A stretch of DNA of 64,000 nt, taken from the NCBI GenBank assembly GCA_023429785.1, contig JAEZDD010000001.1:1-64000 (forward strand). The letters are read 5' to 3'. Source of the stretch: Bacillota bacterium. GTDB taxonomy: Bacteria; Bacillota; Clostridia; Oscillospirales; Ruminococcaceae. A program made the translations under genes and the position numbers. Under the pieces are notes generated by a model. The model did not search any database. It saw nothing but the letters and a program-made list of their open reading frames with translations, and was not told the origin of the DNA. Positions 1-7,723 of this stretch are shown here, in pieces (position 1 is the first letter of the stretch; every line of letters starts with the position of its first letter).

Positions 1-70
1 TGCCCTGGCTTCACGCTTTCTTTAACCGGTCCGTCAGGACCCTTCAAGCGCTTGCCCCTCGTGAGGCGAC
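1..70 (-). other. 5' end of a leftward transcript, probably a stable-RNA leader
   Basis: This is the DNA just downstream of the leftward promoter at 77-105. It is much richer in G and C than the neighbouring spacer and folds into short hairpins, for example GGTCC-GTCA-GGACC. No open reading frame of useful length starts here. A strong promoter followed by a structured, GC-richer, non-coding leader is typical of rRNA or tRNA operons. The RNA itself lies outside the window, so this identity is inferred. Confidence 0.45.
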
Positions 71-76
71 TTGTTT

Positions 77-105
77 ATTTTAGCAAATTCCTTCCCCTTT
101 GTCAA
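77..105 (-). promoter_or_regulatory. Very strong leftward sigma-A promoter, rRNA type
   Basis: On the minus strand the sequence has TTGACA (100-105), a 17-bp spacer and TAAAAT (77-82). The region upstream of the -35 box (about 108-150) is made of A and T runs that resemble an UP element. Transcription would begin near position 70 and run out of the left edge. No protein gene on this strand lies in the first 300 bases. Confidence 0.75.
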
Positions 106-315
106 GGGTATTTTTAAAGTTTTTTTGTTATTTATTATTTTTATGCTCAACACAATAAAAATCATGATATTTACGAGCTTTTAATGTCTAATATTACTGT
201 AATAATTATTAATATGGATGTTACGAATACTAAATATTCATATTTTGTGATGGAGCGCGTTTATTCAGCATTTTGTTGTCAATAATATGTTATATATTAA
301 ATCAGGAGGTCGGTT

Positions 316-996
316 ATGTCAACAAAATCAGGAAGGTTTTTTAAAGTCGCATTAATTATACTTATTAATATAGTTATGCTTTTAGCTTTCTCAAAGGCAA
401 TGACTTTTGAAACTTGTGACGTATTATCCAGGGTTGGTTCAAGCGGCACAGAGGTTACCGCTATTCAACAGGCGCTAAAGGACCGTGGCTTATACAATTC
501 TAATGTCACTGGGTATTACGGCTCGATTACAGAAGCTGCCGTTCGAAAATTTCAAAGTCAACAAGGGCTGACTGTCGATGGGATAGCCGGACCGCAAACT
601 CTTCGTGCATTAGGAATTTCAGGCGGAACTGCTCCCGCCGCAACTGAAGCAAATATAAATCTCCTTGCCCGAATCATTTCAGCGGAAGCTCGTGGAGAAC
701 CGTATATCGGTCAGGTTGCTGTCGGCGCGGTAATTTTAAACAGAATCAAGCATCCCTCTTTCCCCGGAACCTTGGCAGGGGTAATATATCAGCCCGGGGC
801 TTTCACTTGCGTTTCAGACGGACAGATTAATGAGCCTGTTTCGGATTCGGCATACAAGGCGGCTGTTGATGCAATAAACGGAGTCGACCCGACGGGCGGT
901 GCGATTTATTATTACAACCCGAAAAAGGTTAATCATGCGTGGATGAACTCACGCCCTGTTTTAAAAGTAATAGGCGACCATAAATTTTGTTCTTAA
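316..996 (+). CDS. sleB: Spore cortex-lytic enzyme, SleB-like cell wall hydrolase
   Basis: This 226-residue protein is a muralytic enzyme that degrades spore-cortex peptidoglycan during germination. Residues 10-29 form an N-terminal hydrophobic export segment. A peptidoglycan-binding type 1 domain follows at about 38-98. A Hydrolase_2 domain occupies about 113-226, with the conserved SAEARGEP stretch at 122-129 whose Glu124 is the likely catalytic acid. The order signal, PG-binding, hydrolase is that of SleB. A good AGGAGG site at 304-309 supports the ATG at 316. No ypeB partner is next to it, although the two are paired in bacilli. I could not identify a forespore sigma-G promoter with confidence. 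The gene ends at a perfect terminator hairpin. Confidence 0.88.
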   Translation: MSTKSGRFFKVALIILINIVMLLAFSKAMTFETCDVLSRVGSSGTEVTAIQQALKDRGLYNSNVTGYYGSITEAAVRKFQSQQGLTVDGIAGPQTLRALGISGGTAPAATEANINLLARIISAEARGEPYIGQVAVGAVILNRIKHPSFPGTLAGVIYQPGAFTCVSDGQINEPVSDSAYKAAVDAINGVDPTGGAIYYYNPKKVNHAWMNSRPVLKVIGDHKFCS

Positions 997-1001
997 AAAG
1001 C

Positions 1002-1035
1002 AAGAGGTTAGCGTCCTTCGCTAACCTCTTTTTTA
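1002..1035. terminator. Bidirectional rho-independent terminator
   Basis: A perfect 12-bp stem (1002-1013 with 1019-1030) has a 5-nt loop and is followed by a T run. It lies between the convergent genes sleB and the HD hydrolase. A-rich sequence on the other side also lets it act on the minus strand, where it overlaps the last codon of the HD gene. Confidence 0.9.
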
Positions 1036-1548
1036 GTATACGTATTTTTCCGTAAATATGTTACATAAAAATTCTGTTCCGGCTTTTGTTTTAAAAATTT
1101 TGTTTTTTATTGACTGAATTTGCTTTTCGGGCATATCGTCCTCAAAAGCATTCACTAAAAAATCGGCTTCTATTAGAATTTGATAATCAGCTCCGTCAAC
1201 ACTATTATATATATGATGGTGGGCAATTAGAAAGCAAACTCTTTCAATAAAATCCTCTTCAAAACCCAGCTCATCGAGCATTTTTCTGGCAATGGGGGGA
1301 CCCTCAAGCTGTTGATACTCCCCGGTGGCTGAATTGTATTTTCTTTCACTTTCGTGTATGCCTATATCGTGTAGAACGGCGGCGGCTTCTAAAATCCTTT
1401 GAGCCTCGGCTTCTAAGCCTTCAAGCTCACCTATTGTCCTCGAAAAAGAATGAACCTTTAATAAATGGTTAATCCTCCTTGGGTCACCCTTGTCATACTC
1501 TATCGCTTTTTGTATAAGCTTTGAAATTTCCGCATTCAATGCTATCAC
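1033..1548 (-). CDS. HD-domain hydrolase
   Basis: This 171-residue soluble protein has an HD superfamily phosphohydrolase fold. The metal-binding pattern is visible as His33, then the His60-Asp61 doublet in LHDIG, then the HHH cluster near residue 111. Family members hydrolyse phosphate esters of nucleotides or act on related small substrates, and the sequence does not show which. A GAGGTGA ribosome site lies just upstream of the ATG at 1548. The gene stands alone on the minus strand, converging with sleB and divergent from 1650. Confidence 0.8.
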   Translation of the reverse strand: MIALNAEISKLIQKAIEYDKGDPRRINHLLKVHSFSRTIGELEGLEAEAQRILEAAAVLHDIGIHESERKYNSATGEYQQLEGPPIARKMLDELGFEEDFIERVCFLIAHHHIYNSVDGADYQILIEADFLVNAFEDDMPEKQIQSIKNKIFKTKAGTEFLCNIFTEKYVY

Positions 1549-1593
1549 CTCTTTGTTATTCTAACACTTTTTTATATGATATACAATATTTTC

Positions 1594-1622
1594 TTGCAGA
1601 GATGCTTATAATATGCTATGAT
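1594..1622 (+). promoter_or_regulatory. Sigma-A promoter for the 1650-2815 gene pair
   Basis: TTGCAG (1594-1599), a 17-bp spacer and TATGAT (1617-1622) sit 28 bp upstream of the start at 1650. An alternative TATAAT at 1607-1612 lacks a matching -35 box. Confidence 0.55.
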
Positions 1623-1649
1623 TAAGAAAATATTCTGGAGGGAACAATT

Positions 1650-2255
1650 TTGGCTGATTTTTTTAACCTTTCTCAAGGTGTTGAAATAGATAATCTGGAT
1701 GGAATCCACGAATGCTATCAAATAGATGATGAAAATATTCTCTCGAATATCAGCTTTGAGAACCTGAAATGTATTGTTACCGATTTATGCAAGGCTCTGA
1801 AGGCCCCTTTATTTTTCTTCATCGAAATCCCCTGTGATGAGGATACCGAAAAGAGGCTGAGAGAAAACGACGAGGATTTATTCCATAAGGATATATATTA
1901 CCTCGACAACTGCACGACTGAGGTTTGTATCGCTATCCTAAAAAGGTATGGCGACCTTCTTTTGAACGACGGGCTTGTTCAGTTCGGCTTCGCTTCGCAT
2001 GAGGAGGAGGACGAAATTTATATTCAAAAATACAAAATTCTGAGCATTTTTAGCAGGAGTATTTCAAAATATGAAAAAATCCTCATGTCTCATAACATTA
2101 TTAATGAAGATAAAATCAAAACAGTCTGGGATAATTTTTCAAGCGAAAGCTCTGGCATCCTCACCACTATCGATTTTAACGGAGAAACTATTTTCGATAT
2201 AGTCGAAAATCTTAAGGATGTCGGTTTGTATTTTTCACATAGAGTTGAAGACTAA
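1650..2255 (+). CDS. Hypothetical protein, acidic, soluble
   Basis: I do not recognise this 201-residue protein. It is acidic, has no signal peptide or membrane span, and looks like a mixed alpha/beta cytoplasmic protein. It starts with TTG at 1650, supported by TGGAGGG at 1636-1642; no ATG is equally well placed. It ends 26 bp before the pyrophosphatase gene, which has its own ribosome site. The two are probably transcribed together from 1594-1622 and end at the hairpin at 2851-2919. Linkage to ppa is the only functional hint and is weak. Confidence 0.7.
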   Translation: MADFFNLSQGVEIDNLDGIHECYQIDDENILSNISFENLKCIVTDLCKALKAPLFFFIEIPCDEDTEKRLRENDEDLFHKDIYYLDNCTTEVCIAILKRYGDLLLNDGLVQFGFASHEEEDEIYIQKYKILSIFSRSISKYEKILMSHNIINEDKIKTVWDNFSSESSGILTTIDFNGETIFDIVENLKDVGLYFSHRVED

Positions 2256-2281
2256 TTTTTTTAAGTTTTGGAGGACATAAA

Positions 2282-2815
2282 ATGAATAATATCTGGCACA
2301 ATTTTTCGCCGAAAAAAATCACGCAGGACAGCTTTTATGCCGTAATCGAAATCCCTAAGGGGAGCAAGGTCAAGTATGAGCTTGATAAGGATACCGGCTT
2401 TCTTTTAATGGACCGAATTCTTCATACCTCAACTCACTATCCCGCCAACTATGGCTTTATCCCGAGGACCTATGCCGAGGATGGCGACCCTCTTGACGTT
2501 CTCGTTTTATGCTCTGAGACGCTTTATCCTCTGTCTATTGTGAAATGCTTCCCCATCGGCGTTATTTCAATGATTGACAGCGGCGCCGCCGACGATAAGA
2601 TTATCGCTATCCCTTTTAACGACCCGACCTATAATTCCTTCACTGATATCGGTCAGCTCCCTAGACATATTTTTGACGAAATGTCCCACTTCTTCTCTGT
2701 TTATAAGGCGCTTGAAAACAAGGAAACCGCTATTGATGAAATTAAAGAGAAAAAAGCTGCCCTTGAAATAATTCAGTCCTCTATCGACAGATATATCGAT
2801 GATTTTTGTAAGTAA
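2282..2815 (+). CDS. ppa: Soluble inorganic pyrophosphatase, family I
   Basis: This 177-residue enzyme hydrolyses pyrophosphate to two phosphates in the cytoplasm and pulls biosynthetic reactions forward. The family I signature EDGDPLDVLVL is at about 66-76, with the metal-binding aspartates Asp67, Asp69 and Asp72. The lysine-rich N-terminal strand and YPANYGFIP segment before it are also typical. The length matches the family. It has a GGAGGA ribosome site. The same window encodes a phosphofructokinase of the PPi-using type, so the cell both consumes and destroys PPi. Confidence 0.9.
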   Translation: MNNIWHNFSPKKITQDSFYAVIEIPKGSKVKYELDKDTGFLLMDRILHTSTHYPANYGFIPRTYAEDGDPLDVLVLCSETLYPLSIVKCFPIGVISMIDSGAADDKIIAIPFNDPTYNSFTDIGQLPRHIFDEMSHFFSVYKALENKETAIDEIKEKKAALEIIQSSIDRYIDDFCK

Positions 2816-2850
2816 TTATTAATAAAATAATTGTGTTTTGAAAAAATTAA

Positions 2851-2919
2851 CCGCTTGAAATTTTAGACCGGATTGAACCTTCGTTCAGCCCGGGACAATT
2901 TTTCAAGCGGTGTTTTTTT
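2851..2919 (+). terminator. Compound-hairpin terminator after ppa
   Basis: The outer stem CCGCTTGAAA (2851-2860) pairs with 2901-2910. An inner TGAAC/GTTCA hairpin sits inside it. A run of seven T follows at 2913-2919. The T run overlaps the stop codon of the convergent gene at 2918. Confidence 0.85.
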
Positions 2920-3643
2920 AATAATTTTCTTTAATAAAGCGAATAGACTTTTCGATAGAATCCAGCGGATTCTCTTCCTTGCTGCTGATTTCAACAATAA
3001 CCCAGTCAACCTTATTCTCTAAAGAACAATCATAAACTTCCTTGCAGCGTGAAGTGCCGTAGCCTATTGCGCAAGGGATATGATTTTCGCCGTCCTTTAA
3101 ATGAACCAAAGGAATTCTGTCCTCATATTTCTTCATTATTTGAATGGGGTCATGTCCAGCCGATTCAACCCAGAAGGAATCAATTTCAAGAAGAAGCTCG
3201 GTTTTATCCATTATAGTATCAAGCGCTATGCCCGACATCCCAAAATTCTTGAATTCCTGCTCGTGATTATGATAAAACAGGTCGATTTTATGCTGACGCA
3301 AACGACAATGCAACGAATTAAGATTATCTATCAGAAGAGACAGGCTCTCTGAACCATGCATTTCACCATAAGTAATAACTATTCTTTCAGCGCCAAGCTC
3401 CTTCTGATACTTTAAAATACTGTCGTATTCATCAAGCATATCCTCAAGAGGAACATGAGAAGAAATAAGCTCAAGATTATACTTTTTTAATATCTCTAAT
3501 ATTTCTTCAGGTGAACGACCAAAAAAACAGCAGAATTCAACGCCCTTATATCCCATCTTACTTATTTTGTCAAAAGTGCCCTCTAAATCTGCTTCGCACT
3601 CGTTATACAGTGCTTTTAATTGTATACCTATTTTGTCAATCAT
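2918..3643 (-). CDS. Sugar phosphate isomerase/epimerase-like TIM-barrel protein
   Basis: This 241-residue protein belongs to the xylose isomerase-like TIM barrel (AP endonuclease 2) superfamily. Visible family features are the N-terminal strand KIGIQL, the GYKGVEF strand, the SSHVP loop, the HNHEQEF metal-binding strand near residues 125-131, ELLLEIDSFWV, and LVHLKDG near 180. Most such enzymes act on free or phosphorylated sugars or inositols with a divalent metal. The substrate cannot be read from the sequence and there are no sugar-transport genes beside it. An AGGAAGG ribosome site precedes the ATG. Confidence 0.8.
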   Translation of the reverse strand: MIDKIGIQLKALYNECEADLEGTFDKISKMGYKGVEFCCFFGRSPEEILEILKKYNLELISSHVPLEDMLDEYDSILKYQKELGAERIVITYGEMHGSESLSLLIDNLNSLHCRLRQHKIDLFYHNHEQEFKNFGMSGIALDTIMDKTELLLEIDSFWVESAGHDPIQIMKKYEDRIPLVHLKDGENHIPCAIGYGTSRCKEVYDCSLENKVDWVIVEISSKEENPLDSIEKSIRFIKENY

Positions 3644-3725
3644 AAACTTTTACCTTCCTGTGAACCGATATGCAAGTGTAATTTGTTAAACATATTAATC
3701 AAATATTGCTGTAACTCACTTTATT

Positions 3726-3754
3726 ATTTTATCATTTTTATTATTTTAATTCAA
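3726..3754 (-). promoter_or_regulatory. Sigma-A promoter for the TIM-barrel gene
   Basis: On the minus strand, TTGAAT (3749-3754) and TAAAAT (3726-3731) are separated by 17 bp. The untranslated leader would be about 75 nt. Confidence 0.5.
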
Positions 3755-3817
3755 TACTTTTTTAAAAAACTATTGTAATAATTTAAGATAATTTGCGTAA
3801 AAATCTATTTAGTAACA

Positions 3818-4423
3818 TTATATCCTATTTTTAAGGAAAATTGTCAACGGCTTGCTCACGGCTGTCCCGACAAAAAATGTTACTCCCGCTTCGATTAAAC
3901 CATTGATTCCAACAAAGGCAATAAGGAATGTCAAAAGACTCCGACCGCCCTGTAATCCAATTATGAAGCTTGAATTACCGAAAAGGAGCATTAAGGCTAT
4001 TATAAAGAAAAGGGTGTTTAAAACGGCGCCCGAAAGGCTCGCTGCAATAAACGATATTATCCTTGTCCTGTCAAACTTATTAATCCCTTTATAAATCAGT
4101 CCGCAGAGATAGCCCATCAATATTCTCGGAACCATGCAGAGTATGAATGTGAAAAACGGGTTAATCCCCAGAAGAACGCCACCAAATGCACTCAGCCCAA
4201 AGCATTGTATAAAGCTTGTTATCCCGAAAACCGCTCCAAGAATTGCACCCGCACCCGGGCCTAATACAATTGCCCCTATAACAACGGGAATAGTTATAAA
4301 GGTGATTTCTATCGCCCCTGCCTTGAGATACCCGAGAGGCGTGAATGCGAGAATAATGATTATTGCCACCAGTATTGCCAGTTGAGTCAGCCATAAAAGT
4401 CTTTTGTTTGTTGTTCTTGCCAT
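3818..4423 (-). CDS. panT: ECF transporter S component, probably for pantothenate
   Basis: This 201-residue membrane protein has about six hydrophobic segments and the layout of energy-coupling-factor substrate-binding (S) components. The glycine-rich GPGAGAILGAVFG region near 54-68 is typical. It would capture a vitamin and work with a shared EcfAA'T module, which is not in this window. It lies 65 bp downstream of coaX, the pantothenate kinase gene, in the same direction, so pantothenate is the likely substrate. That assignment rests on gene context. An AGGAGG ribosome site precedes the ATG. Confidence 0.75.
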   Translation of the reverse strand: MARTTNKRLLWLTQLAILVAIIIILAFTPLGYLKAGAIEITFITIPVVIGAIVLGPGAGAILGAVFGITSFIQCFGLSAFGGVLLGINPFFTFILCMVPRILMGYLCGLIYKGINKFDRTRIISFIAASLSGAVLNTLFFIIALMLLFGNSSFIIGLQGGRSLLTFLIAFVGINGLIEAGVTFFVGTAVSKPLTIFLKNRI

Positions 4424-4488
4424 TAATTATTTCCTCCTTGCTATTGTTCGGTCATCTTATACCGATACAATGCGTAAATTCGAGTAAA

Positions 4489-5259
4489 TTATTCACAGTT
4501 TTTCTTATAAATACTGTATAGCCCGTCGCTGATTAAATCCGGCTCAATGATAATGTCTCTTCGGCAATGTCTGGCTATGCTCGGGGCTAACCCTCCGGTA
4601 GCGAGGACCGTAACCTTTTCGCCGAGTATATCACGATACCTGTCAATCATCCCGTCCATCATTGAAGCTGTCCCAAGCACAATCCCTGATTTCATCGAGT
4701 CAACAGTGTTCGCACCGATTACCGTTTCACTTTCCAGCTCTGTGCTTATGTAGGGAAGCTGAGCTGTCGAGCGGGATAATGCGTTGAGGGAAACCTTCAC
4801 CCCGGGAATAATTGAGCCACCGATAAATGCGCCATTCTTGTCTATTGCAGAAATAGTTGTCGCTGTCCCTAAATCAAAAATGATTAGCGGCGGCGTGAAC
4901 TTTTTCAGTGCACCGACAGCGGCGCAAACAAGGTCGCTCCCTAAAATGCCGGGGTTGTCAATTTTAATATTCAGACCTGTTTTTAATCCCGGCCCGACGA
5001 CGACAACCTTGCATTTAAAAAGCTTAAAAAGCGCAACCTTCAGGACAGGAATAAGCGGCGGAACAACTGTTGAAATTATCGCGCCATCGAAATGACTAGG
5101 CTTGTAACCGTAAAGTCTGATGATATCAGCAAATTCTATTGCATACTGGTCCTCCATTTTTGAGGCTTCAGTTGCCACTCTTGACGTAAATTTCAAAACA
5201 TCATTTTCAAATCCGCCAAGCACGATATTTGTGTTCCCGACATCCACAGTTAAAATCAT
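4489..5259 (-). CDS. coaX: Type III pantothenate kinase
   Basis: This 256-residue enzyme phosphorylates pantothenate, the first step of coenzyme A synthesis. It is an ASKHA-fold kinase. The phosphate-1 motif DVGNTN is at residues 5-10, the central GSDL stretch near 107, and the phosphate-2 motif DLGTATT at about 129-135. The length is normal for CoaX. The gene is first in a two-gene operon with the ECF S component. Its promoter is embedded in the terminator of the preceding ppk gene. A GGGAGGAAT ribosome site supports the ATG at 5259. Confidence 0.9.
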   Translation of the reverse strand: MILTVDVGNTNIVLGGFENDVLKFTSRVATEASKMEDQYAIEFADIIRLYGYKPSHFDGAIISTVVPPLIPVLKVALFKLFKCKVVVVGPGLKTGLNIKIDNPGILGSDLVCAAVGALKKFTPPLIIFDLGTATTISAIDKNGAFIGGSIIPGVKVSLNALSRSTAQLPYISTELESETVIGANTVDSMKSGIVLGTASMMDGMIDRYRDILGEKVTVLATGGLAPSIARHCRRDIIIEPDLISDGLYSIYKKNCE

Positions 5260-5304
5260 GATAATTCCTCCCTTCCCTTATAGAGAAAACTATGTATATA
5301 AAAA

Positions 5305-5352
5305 GCTCGTAAAAATATTATACCTATTTTAAGTATAAATAGCAATACGAGC
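5305..5352 (-). terminator. Terminator of ppk with the coaX promoter in its loop
   Basis: On the minus strand GCTCGTA (5352-5346) pairs with TACGAGC (5311-5305), and TTTTTATA follows. The 34-nt loop contains the complete coaX promoter. The short 7-bp stem with a long loop is weaker than the other terminators here. Confidence 0.6.
5317..5345 (-). promoter_or_regulatory. Sigma-A promoter for coaX-panT
   Basis: TTGCTA (5340-5345), a 17-bp spacer and a perfect TATAAT (5317-5322) lie on the minus strand inside the loop of the ppk terminator. Transcription would start near 5310, about 50 nt before coaX. Confidence 0.7.
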
Positions 5353-5359
5353 ATTCATA

Positions 5360-7498
5360 TTATTTCTTTTCCTTATTAAATATTTTGTTAATGCTTGTGG
5401 TGATTTTATTTAAAATTGACTTCTTTTTTATGTCCCTTAGCTTTGTGCTGTCAGCGAGCTTAGCATTCTTGTATGCCTGAACATAGAAATACGCCTGAGA
5501 ATCCAGTCTTGATTCATCTGTTTCCTTTTTAACATAGGTCCCGTCTGAAAGCTGAACCCTCGCCTTGACATTATCCCTTAGCATCAGCCTAAGCATTTCC
5601 TGAATCCTCGCCTTTATTGCTCCGTTATATATAGGAACAGCAACCTCGATACGACGGATTGTATTCCTCGTCATGAAGTCTGCCGATGAAATATAAATGC
5701 GTTGTCTTTCCTTAGGTCCGAAAACATATACTCTCGAATGCTCAAGAAAGCGCCCGACAATGCTGATTATCGTTATATTTTCGGTATATCCTTCGACCCC
5801 GGCGATGAGGCAGCAAATCCCCCTGACAATGAGGTCGATTTTCACGCCCGCCTGTGAGGCCTCAATCAGCTTGTCTATAATAGTCTTGTCACTTAATGAA
5901 TTGATTTTCGCCGCAAAATATGCCGGCTCACCGGTTTTTGCATAGGCGATTTCAATATCAAGCATTTCAAGAATTTTATTCTGCAAGCATAAAGGCGCAA
6001 CAAGCAGATGGTTAGTATTTTCAACAAGGTTCCCGAGAGAAAGTGCATTAAAAACCGTTGAAGCCTCTATTGCGATATCCTTGTTCGCTGTCATCAGTGA
6101 GAAGTCGGTATATAGCTTTGAGGTTTTTTCGTTATAGTTCCCTGTCCCTATCTGTGTGATATATTCAACCCTTGTCCCCGACTTTCTTGTTATAAGCAGA
6201 AGCTTTGAGTGAACCTTGAGACTTTCCGGGCCATAAATAACCCGGCAGCCAGCCTGCTCAAGACGCTCAGACCAGCCAATATTGTTCTCCTCGTCAAATC
6301 TGGCACGAAGCTCGACTAGCACCAAAACTTCCTTCCCGTTTTCAGCGGCATCAATGAGCGCTTCAACAATCTTGCTGTTTTTAGCGACACGATACAAGGT
6401 CACCTTAATTGAAACAACATTCTTGTCGTTCGCTGCCTCCTGCAAAAGCTTGATAAACGGCTTTATGCTTTCATACGGATATGACAGAAGAATGTCATTT
6501 CTCTGAATCTGCTTTATCATCGGCTCGATTTCATTGACGCTCTGGGATTTCTGAGGCTCAACCCTCGTGAAAAACAGCCCGTTTTTATTTGAAAGCTTTT
6601 CGCTCAGGATGAAAACAAAGGACATATCCATTGGCGATTTCACATGAAAAACCTGCTCGTCTTTTAGCTCAAGTCTTTCGCATAATTCCTTGAGCGTTGA
6701 ATCTGAGAGATTTCGGCTGATTTCAAGTCTGACAGGAGAAAGCTTCTTTCTCTTTTTCAAAAGCTCTGTCATGACGGAACGGAAGTCTAAATCAAAATCG
6801 AACAGCCCTTCCTCCGCATTTATATCGGCGTTTCTTGTTACACGGATTATTGCTTTTTCCTCAACCTTATAGTTTTCAAAAACCTTAGCTGTGAAGTGAA
6901 GAATCAGGTCCTCAACGAGCATAAAGCGTTTTTCTGCACCCGGGATATATACAATTCTATCAAAAACACCGCTCGCCTGAATTATCCCCAGCTTGAAATT
7001 CGATTTTGACTCAATTTTAGCAATAACATAAACGTCCTTATTATTTAAAAAAGGGAAAGGGTGTCTTTTATCTATCACCTGAGGGGAAATCAGCGGCTTG
7101 ATTTCATAGTTAAAATAATGCTCCATGAATTCGGCTTCGTTCTTTGTGAGGTCCTTGAAGCCAATCTGTTTTATTCCATTTTCGCCTAGGGCTTTCATAA
7201 TATCCGAATAAATCTCATCCTTTAAAGGGGAAAGCTCGTGAACCTTGTGAAATATTTTTTCAAGCTGTTCCTTTGGGGTCATATTCGTCTTGTTCTCTCT
7301 TGATTCATCATTCAATAAAATCTGGTCGGTTAAGGAGCCGACACGAACCATGAAGAATTCATCTAAGTTGCTTGAAAAAATCGATGTGAAAATCATCCTT
7401 TCAAATAAAGGAACATTAATGTCCTGTGCCTCTTCTAAAACACGCTTGTTGAATTTTAGCCAAGAGAGCTCTCGATTATCTTTGACTTCATGTCCCAT
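5360..7498 (-). CDS. ppk: Polyphosphate kinase 1
   Basis: This 712-residue enzyme reversibly transfers the gamma phosphate of ATP to polyphosphate. The N-terminal motif NRELSWLKFN (residues 8-17) is diagnostic. The catalytic half has SIKVTLYRVA near 365, the VHSKLL segment near 430 that carries the phosphorylated histidine, and the ISSADFMTRN second active-site block near 605. The length is normal for the family. It is transcribed alone from a perfect sigma-A promoter with a leader of about 110 nt. No exopolyphosphatase is next to it. The pst/pho locus lies about 8 kb away, but I saw no Pho-box here. Confidence 0.93.
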   Translation of the reverse strand: MGHEVKDNRELSWLKFNKRVLEEAQDINVPLFERMIFTSIFSSNLDEFFMVRVGSLTDQILLNDESRENKTNMTPKEQLEKIFHKVHELSPLKDEIYSDIMKALGENGIKQIGFKDLTKNEAEFMEHYFNYEIKPLISPQVIDKRHPFPFLNNKDVYVIAKIESKSNFKLGIIQASGVFDRIVYIPGAEKRFMLVEDLILHFTAKVFENYKVEEKAIIRVTRNADINAEEGLFDFDLDFRSVMTELLKKRKKLSPVRLEISRNLSDSTLKELCERLELKDEQVFHVKSPMDMSFVFILSEKLSNKNGLFFTRVEPQKSQSVNEIEPMIKQIQRNDILLSYPYESIKPFIKLLQEAANDKNVVSIKVTLYRVAKNSKIVEALIDAAENGKEVLVLVELRARFDEENNIGWSERLEQAGCRVIYGPESLKVHSKLLLITRKSGTRVEYITQIGTGNYNEKTSKLYTDFSLMTANKDIAIEASTVFNALSLGNLVENTNHLLVAPLCLQNKILEMLDIEIAYAKTGEPAYFAAKINSLSDKTIIDKLIEASQAGVKIDLIVRGICCLIAGVEGYTENITIISIVGRFLEHSRVYVFGPKERQRIYISSADFMTRNTIRRIEVAVPIYNGAIKARIQEMLRLMLRDNVKARVQLSDGTYVKKETDESRLDSQAYFYVQAYKNAKLADSTKLRDIKKKSILNKITTSINKIFNKEKK

Positions 7499-7614
7499 AA
7501 AACCACTCCATACTTTTGTTAATTATGAAAGGACCAAAACTGCTGATCGCCTGACTTAAAAAATACCTAACCCCAGCCATAAAATTCGCCTTAATACTGG
7601 CTTTTTCTTAATTA

Positions 7615-7643
7615 ATTATACTTATAATTCGACAAATTGTCAA
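7615..7643 (-). promoter_or_regulatory. Consensus sigma-A promoter for ppk
   Basis: A perfect TTGACA (7638-7643), 17 bp and a perfect TATAAT (7615-7620) lie on the minus strand. The leader to ppk is about 110 nt and contains a weak AGCCA/TGGCT stem. Confidence 0.8.
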
Positions 7644-7670
7644 TTATTTCACACGTTTTTTACGAAAGCA

Positions 7671-7699
7671 AAAAGAGATACATATATTGTACCTCTTTT
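7671..7699 (-). terminator. Terminator of the rubredoxin-flavodiiron operon
   Basis: A 12-bp stem (7688-7699 with 7671-7682) has one G-U pair when read on the minus strand and a T-rich tail. It lies just after the flavodiiron stop codon. Confidence 0.75.
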
Positions 7700-7723
7700 T
7701 GTTATTAATATTAAAGCGTGGTG

